Below are positions 54,976-63,710 of a stretch of DNA of 64,000 nucleotides, piece by piece (position 1 is the first letter of the stretch; every line of letters begins with the position of its first letter). Source of the DNA: Sphingobium cupriresistens (GTDB lineage Bacteria; Pseudomonadota; Alphaproteobacteria; Sphingomonadales; Sphingomonadaceae); contig NZ_SEOO01000002.1 in the NCBI RefSeq assembly GCF_004152865.1, positions 1 to 64,000 on the forward strand. Direction: 5' to 3'. A model generated the notes under the pieces. It did not search any database. It was not told where the DNA came from and saw nothing but the letters and a program-made list of their open reading frames with translations. The position numbers and the translations under genes were made by a program.

Positions 54976-57780
54976 TGTGATGCCATAGGTGCGCGGTTCG
55001 GCCAGATAGGCGGAGATGAGCTGGTTTGCCATCGGCGCGCCTTGGCCGAACTGGCCGGTTGTCGACGTGCCGGGGCTGCTCGACTGGAGCGGGCTGGAGA
55101 AGGCGACCTGGGTATAATTCTGGTTAAAGATATTCTGGCCCCAGAATTCCACCGCCCAGCGCTGGTCCGCGCCGCGGATACCGACGCGGGCGTTGACGAT
55201 GGCATAGCCGTCCTGCCGCTTTTCGGGGAACAGGTCGGACCCGGTATTATAGTCGCTGGTCATGCGGCCATCGACATAGAAGAGCGCGGACAGGCCCGAT
55301 GCGCCGATGTCCGGGGTCCAGGCCATGCTGGCGGTCGTGACCAGTTGCGGCGCGTTGCTGTTGATCGATCCGGGCAACAGGAACAGCGCGGTGTCGAGCG
55401 GGACGCTGCCGTCGCCGCTGCCTACCAGCCGGTTGGCGAATTTGGCGCGGGCATAGGTCGCGCCGCCCGACACGCGGAAGTTGCGCGCGGGGGTGACCGA
55501 CGCTTCCAGTTCCACGCCCTGGCTGATCAGGCCCGGCCCGACATCGCCGCTGTCGCAGGTGCGGGCCGCCGACAGTGCCCCGTCACAGCCATTGATATTC
55601 TGCACGACGAAGCTGGTGCCGTTGAAGGTGTTGAGCTGGAAATTCTTGAACTCCTGCCGGAAGGCGGCGATGTTCACGCTCCATTTGGGCTGCGCGAATT
55701 TCAGGCCCACTTCGAACGAATCCACCTTTTCCGCGGCGAAGCGCAGGCTGGCGACGTCGGCATTGGTGCGCGGCGAAAAGACGGCCGGAATGGCGTTCAG
55801 GCCCGTCGATCCCAGTTGGAAGCGATCCAGATTATAGCCGCCCGCCTTATAGCCCTTCGAATAGCTGCCATAGAGCAGCAATTCGTCAATCGGCTTCCAC
55901 GATAGCACCGCCGTCCCGGAAAATTCACCGTCGCTGATCTTGTCGTTGAGGTCGAGCGCGTTGAGACCGGTGGACGCATTGCCCAGGCACCCCAGCGTCA
56001 ATATGCCGCCCGCCAGCGTCGCCGCGCTGCCCAGCGCCGGGTTGGTGGCGATGCCGGGCAGGCCCGACGCCTGCAACGCCGCGCAGGTCGCATTATTATT
56101 GTTGAAATCCGCCGAGAAGCGCTTGCTTTCATGGGTGTAGCGCAGGCCCAGGGTCAGATCGAGCCGATTGGTGATGTGGACGATATTATGGGTGAAGAGC
56201 GCCCAATTCTCGCTCTTCTGGCGATAGAGCGACGCGACGTCGCCAGTGCCGGACGGGATCGCCGACAGGGCGCGCAGGCCGTTGCCAAGCCCGGTCGAAA
56301 TCGCCCCGGCCTGCGCCGCCGCGATCGGCGCGGGCACGCCGCGCGCGATCAATGCCGCGGTCAGCCCGGCGTTCAGGTTCGCCTGCGTGCCATTGATGAG
56401 CGGCTGGGTGGCCAGGCCGCTGCCGCAGGCTGCGAGTTGCGGGGCGGTGAAATTGCTGTTCACGCTCGCCCCCGCCATCAGGCGGCAGGCGGCAAACCGG
56501 CCATAATCCGCGCCGAAGCGGATATTGTCCTGCAAGGTGAGCCGCTCATTGGCGTAATAGCCGCCGACCAGCCAGTCGAGCTTGTCGGCGAAGGCCGAAC
56601 CCTGCAACCGCAATTCCTGCGTGAAGGTCTTGAACTGGCGATAGGTGTTGGGATCGCGGTAGAGCAGGTCGGCGCGGTTATAGTCGTAATCGCCATAGTC
56701 GCGGGATTTATAATCGCGATAGGCGGTGATGCTGGTCAGCTTCGCGCCGCCGAAATCATAATTGATCTCGCCCGACACGCCCCAATCCTTGAGCTTGCTG
56801 ACATAGTCGCGGCCCGGCGTGGTGACGAGTTCGCGATCATAGGGATCGGCCGGAATGACGCTGCCCTGACCCGCCAGGATCGCCGCGATGCGGTTGAATG
56901 GCGCGTCGGTATAGCCGCCGCCGGCCGCCGGTCGCCGCTCGCGCGATTCGATATAGGCCGCGCCGCAGCAGCTTTCGTCGCGATTGGTATAATCGCCGAT
57001 CAGCCGGATGGAGAGCGCGTCATTGGGTTCGATCAGCGCCTGGCCACGCACGAAATAACGGTCGCGGTCGTTGGTGTCGCCGACTGTCGCGCCCGCGCCG
57101 TCGACCAGCTTGTAGAACCCGTCGCGCTTGGACCAGACGCCGTCCAGGCTGAGCGCGATACCCTCGGCGATCGGCCCGGTGACGCGGCCCGACAGCCGCC
57201 AATAATCATAATTGCCATAGGTGATCTCACCCTTGGCGTGGAAAGTGTTTTCCGGCGCCTTGCTGATGATGTTGATCAGGCCCGCCGACGCATTGCGGCC
57301 AAACAGCGTGCCCTGTGGCCCGCGCAGCACCTCGACCCGCTCGATCTCGCCCAGTTCGTTGAGGCCCGACCCGGTGCGCGAACGATAAACGCCATCGATG
57401 AACACCGCGACCGAGCTTTCCAGCCCCGGATTGTCGCCGACCGTGCCGATGCCGCGAATGCGGGCGGAGGCATTGGCTTCGGAGCCGGTGGAGGAGACGA
57501 GCAGCGACGGGGCCAGCTGGTTCAGCGTGCGGATGTCGCTCGCGCCGCTATTCTGCATGGCGGCCGCGCCCACGGCCGATACCGCGATCGGTACGTCGGA
57601 CAGGGGGCTGGCGCGGCGGGTGGCGGTGACGATGATGTTGGCGCCCAAATCGTCGGCGACCGGCTGCGGCGCGGCCCCGTCCTGCATTGCATCCTGCGCC
57701 TGCGCAGCGGACGCGCCTGCGACCGCACTCATGGCCAGCGCGACGATGGCGGCAGATGCCCAGAGACTCTTGTCTGTCAT
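54958..57780 (-). CDS. TonB-dependent outer-membrane receptor
   Basis: A 940-residue protein with a signal peptide ('AIVALAMSAVAGASAAQAQ'), a TonB-box/plug start 'NIIVTATRRASPLSDVPIAVSAV' (~residues 49-71), a plug domain with 'ARIRGIGTVGDNPGLESSVAVFIDGVYRSRTG' and 'EVLRGPQGTLFGRNASAGLINI', and a 22-strand barrel ending 'TYGITLRGSF' (C-terminal Phe). It belongs to the large sphingomonad receptor group whose ligands include sugars, aromatics and polysaccharide fragments; the ligand here is unknown and no transporter is adjacent. It has no N-terminal STN domain, so it likely lacks sigma/anti-sigma signalling. Confidence 0.92.
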   Translation of the reverse strand: MTDKSLWASAAIVALAMSAVAGASAAQAQDAMQDGAAPQPVADDLGANIIVTATRRASPLSDVPIAVSAVGAAAMQNSGASDIRTLNQLAPSLLVSSTGSEANASARIRGIGTVGDNPGLESSVAVFIDGVYRSRTGSGLNELGEIERVEVLRGPQGTLFGRNASAGLINIISKAPENTFHAKGEITYGNYDYWRLSGRVTGPIAEGIALSLDGVWSKRDGFYKLVDGAGATVGDTNDRDRYFVRGQALIEPNDALSIRLIGDYTNRDESCCGAAYIESRERRPAAGGGYTDAPFNRIAAILAGQGSVIPADPYDRELVTTPGRDYVSKLKDWGVSGEINYDFGGAKLTSITAYRDYKSRDYGDYDYNRADLLYRDPNTYRQFKTFTQELRLQGSAFADKLDWLVGGYYANERLTLQDNIRFGADYGRFAACRLMAGASVNSNFTAPQLAACGSGLATQPLINGTQANLNAGLTAALIARGVPAPIAAAQAGAISTGLGNGLRALSAIPSGTGDVASLYRQKSENWALFTHNIVHITNRLDLTLGLRYTHESKRFSADFNNNNATCAALQASGLPGIATNPALGSAATLAGGILTLGCLGNASTGLNALDLNDKISDGEFSGTAVLSWKPIDELLLYGSYSKGYKAGGYNLDRFQLGSTGLNAIPAVFSPRTNADVASLRFAAEKVDSFEVGLKFAQPKWSVNIAAFRQEFKNFQLNTFNGTSFVVQNINGCDGALSAARTCDSGDVGPGLISQGVELEASVTPARNFRVSGGATYARAKFANRLVGSGDGSVPLDTALFLLPGSINSNAPQLVTTASMAWTPDIGASGLSALFYVDGRMTSDYNTGSDLFPEKRQDGYAIVNARVGIRGADQRWAVEFWGQNIFNQNYTQVAFSSPLQSSSPGTSTTGQFGQGAPMANQLISAYLAEPRTYGITLRGSF

Positions 57781-57881
57781 GATTGGCTAATCCTCTCCTG
57801 GTCCGCGCGACTTTTCGCCGCGTCGGAACTGTGGGTGATTATGCGGACACAGCAGGGCGAAGGCAATAGAGCCAAGCTTTT

Positions 57882-57939
57882 CTGCGCCTTTTGGCGCAGC
57901 TGACGGCCGAATGATCCAGCTCTGTTGCCTATCGGCAAC
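57882..57939. promoter_or_regulatory. Two perfect short palindromes in the TonB receptor leader
   Basis: CTGCGCC-TTTT-GGCGCAG (57882-57899) and GTTGCC-TATC-GGCAAC (57924-57939) lie about 100-160 bases upstream of the receptor start. They could be regulator operators or leader hairpins. The remaining 57781-57969 sequence shows no gene; a third loose hairpin (57953-57986) overlaps the pdeM stop. Confidence 0.4.
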
Positions 57940-57969
57940 GGCTTAATATCTGCTTTCCGTAACGTCGCC

Positions 57970-58629
57970 TTACGATAAGGGAAAGCGCAATAAGCGGTCC
58001 GCGACCGGCACCAATGCGGCCGCTCCAGCCCCCACCGCGCGGCGAATCTCGCCATGCCCCGCATCCAGCCCCCCCGTCAGCGCACCCAGCGCAGGCAGAA
58101 TCAGCTTGGTCGCCGACCCCACGAAGCACCGCCGCGACACATGCCGACCGCGCAGCGACAGGCGCAGCTTGGGGTGGAAATGGCCGGATATTTCGGGGCG
58201 CGGATCGTCCGCCTCCGCCTCATGCCGCAACCATATCCCCTCGACCTGCGCTTCCGCTACCCGACGTCCCCCCGGCATGTCCGCGACACCGACGTCATGA
58301 TTGCCGGTAATCCAGGTCCAGTCCAGCCTTTCCGTAAGGGAAAATAGTCTTTTTCGGGCCGAGGGATCGAGCCGCGCCGCACCATGGGCATCATGGAAAC
58401 TGTCGCCCAGCGACAAGACCGCCTGCGCGCCCGTGCGTTCCACCAGCGCCTCGATCACGTCCAGCGTCGCTTCACTGTCATGGGGCGGCAGGAACTGGCC
58501 GAAGCGCGCATACCAGCTCGCCTTCTCGAAATGCAGGTCGGCGACCAGCAGCGCCCGCTGCGCCGGCCAGTAGAGCGCGGCTTCGGGCAGCGCCATGAAA
58601 GCGTGACCTGCGAACGAAAGGGGAACCAT
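57970..58629 (-). CDS. pdeM: Ligase-associated DNA damage response endonuclease PdeM
   Basis: A 219-residue calcineurin-like metallophosphoesterase. Metal motifs are in order: 'LLVADLHFEK', 'LSLGDSFHD', 'WITGNHDVG' and 'ISGHFHPKL'. The N-terminus 'PLSFAGHAFMALPEAALYWPAQRALLVADLHFEKASWYARFGQFLPPHDS' matches PdeM, a nuclease usually encoded with a DEXH helicase and an ATP-dependent ligase. Here the helicase is at 21.8-24.2 kb, not adjacent, so the module is split. It is divergent from trhO. Confidence 0.88.
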   Translation of the reverse strand: MVPLSFAGHAFMALPEAALYWPAQRALLVADLHFEKASWYARFGQFLPPHDSEATLDVIEALVERTGAQAVLSLGDSFHDAHGAARLDPSARKRLFSLTERLDWTWITGNHDVGVADMPGGRRVAEAQVEGIWLRHEAEADDPRPEISGHFHPKLRLSLRGRHVSRRCFVGSATKLILPALGALTGGLDAGHGEIRRAVGAGAAALVPVADRLLRFPLS

Positions 58630-58695
58630 CGCCCGCCTATGCGCCTCTACGCCCCGGCTTTCAAGGGGGCGCGCAAACGCCTATAGGCGCTGGCC

Positions 58696-59535
58696 ATGTC
58701 CGCTAGTCCCCCCGCTTACACCCTCGCCGCCCTCTATTGCTTCGCCCGCTTTCCCGATCCGCAGGCGCTGGCCGCAGACCTGCGCGCGCGCTGCGCCGAT
58801 CTGGGCACGTGCGGCACGCTGATCCTGGCCGGGGAGGGGATCAACGGCACGGTCGCGGGCGATGCGGGCGCTATCACGGCTTTGATCGGGCATATCCGCG
58901 CCCTGCCTGGCTGCGCCGACGCCGACGTCAAATATTCCTGGGCCGATCTCGCGCCCTTCGCCCGGATGAAGGTGAAGGTGAAGGCGGAGATCGTGACGCT
59001 GGGCGTGGGCGATCTCGACCCGGCGACGCAGGCCGGCACCCATCTCGACCCGGCCGACTGGAACGCGCTGATCGCCGATCCCGACACGGTCGTCATCGAC
59101 ACCCGCAACGCCTATGAAGTGGCGGTCGGCACCTTCCAAGGCGCTATCGACCCGGAAACCCGGTCCTTCCGCGAATTTCCCGACTGGTTCGACGCCTTCG
59201 CCGCAGACCTGAAGGCGCAGGGTCGCAGCCCCAAGATTGCGATGTTCTGCACCGGCGGCATACGCTGCGAAAAATCCACCGCGCTGGTCAAGGCGCGCGG
59301 CTTTGCCGACGTCTATCACCTCAAGGGCGGCATCTTGCGCTATCTGGAGGAGATGCCCGAAGCCGACAGCCGCTGGCAGGGCGATTGCTATGTCTTCGAC
59401 GAGCGGGTCGCGGTCGGCCATGGCCTCCAACCCGGCGACTATGTCACCTGCCGCGATTGCGGCCTGCCCCATCTGCGCGATGCGGCGCATGACTGTCCGG
59501 GCGACGAGTCCGGTGTTTGGCCGCACCGGGGTTAA
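58696..59535 (+). CDS. trhO: tRNA uridine(34) hydroxylase TrhO (rhodanese-related)
   Basis: A 279-residue protein with an N-terminal TrhO domain ('CFARFPDPQALAADLRARCADLGTCGTLILAGEGINGTVAGDAGAI') and a C-terminal rhodanese domain with active-site 'MFCTGGIRCEKSTAL'. The final CRDCGLPHLRDAAHDC is a cysteine-rich tail. It hydroxylates U34 to 5-hydroxyuridine in tRNA. The stop overlaps a convergent gene by four bases. Confidence 0.94.
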   Translation: MSASPPAYTLAALYCFARFPDPQALAADLRARCADLGTCGTLILAGEGINGTVAGDAGAITALIGHIRALPGCADADVKYSWADLAPFARMKVKVKAEIVTLGVGDLDPATQAGTHLDPADWNALIADPDTVVIDTRNAYEVAVGTFQGAIDPETRSFREFPDWFDAFAADLKAQGRSPKIAMFCTGGIRCEKSTALVKARGFADVYHLKGGILRYLEEMPEADSRWQGDCYVFDERVAVGHGLQPGDYVTCRDCGLPHLRDAAHDCPGDESGVWPHRG

Positions 59536-59792
59536 GCGGACGTCTCCACCAGTTCCGCTATCTCGAAATCATAGCGTTTCCATCCCCGCATCTTCGCCCC
59601 TTCCGCTGCGGCGGCGCGCTTCTTCTTCGCCTCCGCCAGCGAGCGGACATGGCCCCAGAAGACCTCGGTCCTGCCATTGTCCAGCACCGCGACGATCCGC
59701 CAATAATGGGTGAAGGGATCGGCGGTAGGTCCGATCGTCTTGACATAGCCGTCCGCCATGGTGGCGGTCAGGTAACGCTTCCTGCGGGCCAT
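59532..59792 (-). CDS. Small basic hypothetical protein
   Basis: An 86-residue protein: 'MARRKRYLTATMADGYVKTIGPTADPFTHYWRIVAVLDNGRTEVFWGHVRSLAEAKKKRAAAAEGAKMRGWKRYDFEIAELVETSA'. No recognised domain; the tail is Lys/Ala-rich. It is directly downstream of the metallopeptidase gene (3 bases), probably on the same transcript. Coding potential is supported by codon bias and the operon position. Confidence 0.6.
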   Translation of the reverse strand: MARRKRYLTATMADGYVKTIGPTADPFTHYWRIVAVLDNGRTEVFWGHVRSLAEAKKKRAAAAEGAKMRGWKRYDFEIAELVETSA

Positions 59793-59795
59793 GCG

Positions 59796-60536
59796 TCAGC
59801 CCCGATAGCGATGCAGGCCCGCGCCATGCGCACGCAGCCATGCCCGCGCCGGGCGCGGGTCCGCGCCATAGATCCGCTTATGCGCCGCATGAAAGGCGGG
59901 GCTGTGATCCATGTGCAGCAGATGCGCCAGTTCATGCGCCACGGTCGCCCTGCGCACCTCGGGCGGGGCCAGGATCAGCCGCCAGCTATAGCGGATGGCC
60001 CCGGACGAGGCGCAACTGCCCCAGCGGCTGCGGGTATCGCCCACGCCGACCGATGCAACGATCAGCCCATGCTCGCGCGCGATTTCGTGGCTTTCGGTCT
60101 CCAGCACCGCCCTGGCGCGGCTGACGAGCCAGCGCTGCACTCGCGCGCCCACTGATTCCGCCGCGCCGCCCAGCAGCAGCCGGTCGCCCTCCAGTCGGAT
60201 CGTGCGGGTCGCGCCCGCGACCCAGTGGATCGTCACCTCGCGCCCCTCCAGCGGGAAGACCGTACCATGGTCGAGCCGCGTGACAGCGGGCTGCCTGGCC
60301 ATCTGGGCGCGCACCCAGCCTTCATGATCCTGCGCCCAGCCGAGCGCCTTTTTCAGGTTCGCCCGCGCCGGCAGCGACAGGCGCAACGCCCCGCGCGTGC
60401 TGTCGATCGTCAGCCGGTAGGCCCGCGCCCGCGCCGATCGGCGCACCAGCACCGGCATGGCCACGCCATCGATCAGGATCGCCGCATCGGGATCAGAGTT
60501 CGCGGTCGACAAGATGATTTTCCCAATCGCCCGCAT
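59796..60536 (-). CDS. YgjP-like M48-type metallopeptidase
   Basis: A 246-residue protein. The zinc site is 'VAHELAHLLHMDHSPAFHAAHKR' (HELAH, plus His further on), with 'VRRSARARAYRLTIDSTRGALRLSLPA' at the N-terminus, matching the YgjP/DUF45 family. The predicted ATG at 60536 lies 44 bases inside the upstream ycgN gene; a TTG at 60512 is an alternative. Targets are unknown; relatives are linked to phosphorylation or type I restriction contexts. Confidence 0.84.
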   Translation of the reverse strand: MRAIGKIILSTANSDPDAAILIDGVAMPVLVRRSARARAYRLTIDSTRGALRLSLPARANLKKALGWAQDHEGWVRAQMARQPAVTRLDHGTVFPLEGREVTIHWVAGATRTIRLEGDRLLLGGAAESVGARVQRWLVSRARAVLETESHEIAREHGLIVASVGVGDTRSRWGSCASSGAIRYSWRLILAPPEVRRATVAHELAHLLHMDHSPAFHAAHKRIYGADPRPARAWLRAHGAGLHRYRG

Positions 60537-60930
60537 CGGCCTCCGCGATCGTCCAGCCGCGCACCGATTCCTGCGCCCGATGCACCGCTTCCCGGTCGCC
60601 GCAGATCAGATAATGCCAGTCAGGCAGCGGCAGTCCCTCTTCACGCAGCCGGTAGGCGCATGTTCTGGGCAGCCAGCCGATCTGCCTGACCTTGGCCGGG
60701 GTCAGCCGCACGCAATCCGGGACGAACGTTCGCCGGTCCTTGTAATTGCTGCATTGCCCGCTCTGCCGGTCGAGCAGGCGACAGGCGACATTGGTCGGAT
60801 AGATCCGCCCCGTCTCCTCATCCTCGGCCTTGTGCAGGCAGCATTTGCCGCAACCATCGCACAGGGCTTCCCACTCGGCCTTGTCGAGCTTGTTAAGCGG
60901 TTTTTCCCAGAAGTGCGTCACTTGACCCAT
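60493..60930 (-). CDS. YcgN-family cysteine cluster protein
   Basis: A 145-residue UPF0260 protein. Cysteines are 'LCDGCGKCCLHK', 'VACRLLD', 'QCSNYK', 'DCVRL' and 'RTCAYR', a likely metal site. 'FWEKPLNKLDKAEWEALCDGCGKCC' is the family start. The function is unknown. The ATG at 60930 overlaps the SCO gene by 13 bases; an in-frame GTG at 60921 overlaps the SCO stop as GTGA and may be the real start. Confidence 0.88.
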   Translation of the reverse strand: MGQVTHFWEKPLNKLDKAEWEALCDGCGKCCLHKAEDEETGRIYPTNVACRLLDRQSGQCSNYKDRRTFVPDCVRLTPAKVRQIGWLPRTCAYRLREEGLPLPDWHYLICGDREAVHRAQESVRGWTIAEADAGDWENHLVDREL

Positions 60931-61583
60931 TTTTCCAGGAAGGCGACCACTTTGTCCGGCGCGCCTTCATTCACGTCCGCCGTGGCGGGATCGTCCACCG
61001 GCACCAGCGCAACCGGCTTGCCCTCGCCGTCGAACAGATAGGGGGTGCGGCTGTGGCTGACCATATAGTCGCTCGCGCCCCCGGCCTTTCCAGACCCTTC
61101 CTCGGGATTATAGATCACCACGAAATCCTTGGCGACCTTGGCGATCTGATCCTTCGTGCCGGTGAGGCCGATCAGGCGCGGATGGAAGGCCGCGACATAG
61201 GTTTTGAGCACGGCGGGCGTATCGCGTTGCGGATCGACGCTGATGAGCATCGGCTGGACCCTGGCGGCCAGGGCCGGCCTGTCCTTCTCGAATTGCGCGA
61301 ACCCTTGCATGATCCGTTGCAGATCGACCGGGCAGACGTCCGGGCAATAGGTATAGCCGAAATAGACCAGCCGATACTGGCCCTTATAATCGTCCCAATG
61401 GGTCGGCTTGCCGTCCTGGTTGATCAGGGTGAAGGGCGCGCCGATCCGCGCGCCGATCAATTCGCCCTGTTCGCTGTCGCCGCTTGATGCATTCCCGCCA
61501 GCACCCATATTGCAGGCAGCCAGCAAGGCGAGGAAGGGCAGGGCGATGGAAGGCAGGATGGATGGGGCGACGTCTTTGTTCAT
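60918..61583 (-). CDS. SCO family copper chaperone lipoprotein
   Basis: A 221-residue protein with lipobox LLAAC (Cys24) and a thioredoxin-like domain. Copper ligands are Cys80 and Cys84 ('YTYCPDVCPVDLQRI') and His177 ('DYMVSHSRT'). SCO proteins deliver copper to the CuA site of cytochrome oxidase or act as thiol reductases. No oxidase genes are nearby. The ATG at 61583 fits the lipoprotein signal. Confidence 0.93.
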   Translation of the reverse strand: MNKDVAPSILPSIALPFLALLAACNMGAGGNASSGDSEQGELIGARIGAPFTLINQDGKPTHWDDYKGQYRLVYFGYTYCPDVCPVDLQRIMQGFAQFEKDRPALAARVQPMLISVDPQRDTPAVLKTYVAAFHPRLIGLTGTKDQIAKVAKDFVVIYNPEEGSGKAGGASDYMVSHSRTPYLFDGEGKPVALVPVDDPATADVNEGAPDKVVAFLEKWVK

Positions 61584-61636
61584 GGCATGGCCAGCCATGC
61601 CCTGCTAGGACGCGATTTGCAAATGCAACGGGGCGC

Positions 61637-62251
61637 ATGATGAAGACGAAGCTTTTTTCCGCATTGCTGGGTTCGCTGGCGCTGGCGCTGCTGGTTCCCG
61701 GTCCCGCCCAGGCGCAATTTTCGGACAATTACAATTTTCTGAAGGCGGTGAAGGACAAGGATGGGGAGAAGGTCACCAACCTGCTCCAGAAACCCGGCTC
61801 CACCGTCATCAACAGCCGCGACGTATCGACCGGCGAAAATGCGCTGCACATCCTCGTCGCCCGGCGCGATGGAACCTGGCTGACCTTCCTGTTGTCGAAG
61901 GGCGCCAATCCCAACCTGACCGACAATGACGGCAACAGCCCGCTGATGGATGCGGTGCAGGGCCGGTTCGAGGAAGGCGTGCGCACGCTGCTCGCCTACA
62001 AGGCGCAGGTCGACAAGGTGAATGACAGCGGCGAAACCCCGCTGATCCGCGCGGTGCAGCTGCGCGACGTCGGTCTGGTCCGCCTGCTGGTGGCGCAGGG
62101 CGCCAATCCGGAGAAGCGCGACACCATCGCCGGCATGTCCGCCCGCGACTATGCCAAGCGCGACGGCCGTACCCCCGGCCTTACCGAAGCGCTCGACGCC
62201 GCCAAGCCCGCCGCGGCGCCCAAGGGGCCGGTGCAGGGTCCGGTGTTTTGA
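61637..62251 (+). CDS. Secreted ankyrin-repeat protein
   Basis: A 204-residue protein with a signal peptide ('LFSALLGSLALALLVPGPAQAQ') and about four ankyrin repeats: 'YNFLKAVKDKDGEKVTNLLQKPG', 'GENALHILVARRDGTWLTFLLSKGANPNLTDNDGNSPLMDAVQGRFEEGVRTLLAYKAQVDKVNDSGETPLIRAVQLRDVGLVRLLVAQGANPEKRD'. It is a periplasmic protein-binding module of unknown partner. A second ATG at 61640 is also possible. It is divergent from the SCO gene. Confidence 0.88.
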   Translation: MMKTKLFSALLGSLALALLVPGPAQAQFSDNYNFLKAVKDKDGEKVTNLLQKPGSTVINSRDVSTGENALHILVARRDGTWLTFLLSKGANPNLTDNDGNSPLMDAVQGRFEEGVRTLLAYKAQVDKVNDSGETPLIRAVQLRDVGLVRLLVAQGANPEKRDTIAGMSARDYAKRDGRTPGLTEALDAAKPAAAPKGPVQGPVF

Positions 62252-62295
62252 GGAAGTGGGGATAAGGCGGGTTTGGGCGGGAAGCGGACATAGGA

Positions 62296-62380
62296 AATCC
62301 GTTCAGGCTGAGCGAAGTCGAAGCCCTCTGCCGAGCGGAGCGAGGCCAAATGCTTCGCCTTCGCTCAGGGCGAACGGATT
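62296..62380. repeat. REP-like imperfect inverted repeat
   Basis: Left arm AATCCGTTCAGGCTGAGCGA (62296-62315 and on to 62324) and right arm GCTTCGCCTTCGCTCAGGGC (62352-62371 and on to 62380) are inverted copies with a few mismatches, separated by a ~27-base GC-rich loop. It fills the gap between convergent genes and shares its core with the unit at 31131-31157. Confidence 0.65.
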
Positions 62381-62426
62381 GCAAGGGTCGGCCAAGGTCC
62401 GCTTCTGGTCGCCTATGGCCGTCCCC

Positions 62427-62921
62427 CTACCAGCCCAGTTCCGTAACATGGTCCGGGTCGCTGAGCGCCGTCAACCGCCGGGCGGCGCGGCGGGCGAAGC
62501 GCAGCGTCTCCGCCTTGCGCCGGGCGGCGGCCAGCGGCTCCACCGGGGCCGGGCGCACCAGTTCGGCGTCATATTGATCGGCGACGATCAGGCCGGTGCG
62601 CGTCGGCCACAGCGCCTCGCTCTCGAACGGGGCAAGGTCGAACCCGGCCGGCACCGCCCAGAAGAAGCGGTCGCAATAGTCGAAATAGTCGGGCCATTTC
62701 ATGTCGCCCAACAGGTCCGCCCGGCTGCACTTGATCTCTACGATGGTCAGCCGCCCCGCGCCGTCGATCGCCATGATGTCGGCGCGGCGTCCATTGGGCA
62801 GCGGCACTTCCAATATGCCGCTCATGTCGTGGCGGAAGAAGAGTCGCAGCGTGCCGCGCGCCACCGCCAGGGCGGTGCCGTCGGTTAGCGGCGAACAGGC
62901 GTCTATCGGGGCGCTACTCAT
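62427..62921 (-). CDS. mmcB: MmcB-family DNA repair protein
   Basis: A 164-residue protein with 'DGTALAVARGTLRLFFRHD' and 'DGAGRLTIVEIKCSRADLLGDMKWPDYFDYCDRFFWAVPAGF', a PD-(D/E)xK nuclease-like core (D, E-I-K) matching MmcB. In Caulobacter MmcB is part of the SOS/mutagenesis response. It is convergent with the ankyrin gene across the REP-like element, and 123 bases from the SleB gene on the same strand. Confidence 0.9.
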   Translation of the reverse strand: MSSAPIDACSPLTDGTALAVARGTLRLFFRHDMSGILEVPLPNGRRADIMAIDGAGRLTIVEIKCSRADLLGDMKWPDYFDYCDRFFWAVPAGFDLAPFESEALWPTRTGLIVADQYDAELVRPAPVEPLAAARRKAETLRFARRAARRLTALSDPDHVTELGW

Positions 62922-62955
62922 CGCGCCACCATAGAACAGGACAGGAACATATGAA

Positions 62956-62986
62956 AAGGCCGATTCGGACGAACCGAACCGGCCTT
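62956..62986 (-). terminator. Terminator after the SleB-type hydrolase
   Basis: Minus strand: AAGGCCGGTTCGG (62974-62986), loop TTCGT, CCGAATCGGCCTT (62956-62968) with one mismatch, then TTC. The stem is 13 bp and sits 58 bases past the SleB stop, before mmcB. Confidence 0.75.
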
Positions 62987-63044
62987 GAAAATTTCGCCAT
63001 CGCGAACCGGCGCGTTCCCACGCCCGATCGTCGCCGCCATATCC

Positions 63045-63710
63045 TCAACGATAGAAGATATGATTGTCGATCATCGCCAGCTTGGCCTTGCCCCAGCCCG
63101 GCGATACGCGGCGGGCGTGGAAGAAGAGCGCGCCTTCCGCGCGGCTGACCCAGCTGTCGTTCATCGCGATCTGGGCGATGGCGACGGCTTCGCGCCAGCT
63201 ACGGCTGTCGGCGCGCACGGCCGGCATCGAATGGCCCCGCACGAAGCTGAACTGGCTGGGCTGATAGACGACGCCGCACAGGCTGTCGGCGAAGCGGCCG
63301 GACTTGGCCCGGTTGATGATCACGCGCGCGACGGCCAGCTGACCTTCCAGGCTTTCGCCCTTGGATTCGAAATAGACCGCGCCGGCCAGGCAATGCATGT
63401 CGCCGTCCAGCTCCTCAGGCGCGCCTTGGGCGTCGACCAGAGCAGCGAGGCTGGTCGCCTGCGCGTCGGAATCGGTAGAAAATTCGGGGTCGGCCTTGTC
63501 GGCCGATGCCAGCGGCTGCGTAATTTCACGCGGCGCGGCGAAAATGACGGCGGATTGCGCGCCAGTCGGGGACGTTTGCGGAAACGTCTGGGGGAGAGAG
63601 GTGGTCGTGGCGATCGATTCGCCCGCGATCGACATATCGGACGCCGTGACCGCAGCAGCGGCGGACAGGGCGAAGGCTGCGGCGATGGCAGCTTTCAGAC
63701 GAAAACTCAT
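63045..63710 (-). CDS. Cell wall hydrolase (SleB-type)
   Basis: A 221-residue protein with a signal peptide ('AAIAAAFALSAAAAVTASD') and a C-terminal hydrolase_2 domain: 'MHCLAGAVYFESKGESLEGQLAVARVIINRAKSGRFADSLCGVVYQPSQFSFV' with the catalytic Glu in 'YFESKGES', and 'ALFFHARRVSPGWGKAKLAMIDNHIFY'. It cleaves peptidoglycan glycan strands. A GTG at 63716 is an alternative start. The 169 bases from 63717 to 63885 hold its promoter and no gene. Confidence 0.9.
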   Translation of the reverse strand: MSFRLKAAIAAAFALSAAAAVTASDMSIAGESIATTTSLPQTFPQTSPTGAQSAVIFAAPREITQPLASADKADPEFSTDSDAQATSLAALVDAQGAPEELDGDMHCLAGAVYFESKGESLEGQLAVARVIINRAKSGRFADSLCGVVYQPSQFSFVRGHSMPAVRADSRSWREAVAIAQIAMNDSWVSRAEGALFFHARRVSPGWGKAKLAMIDNHIFYR

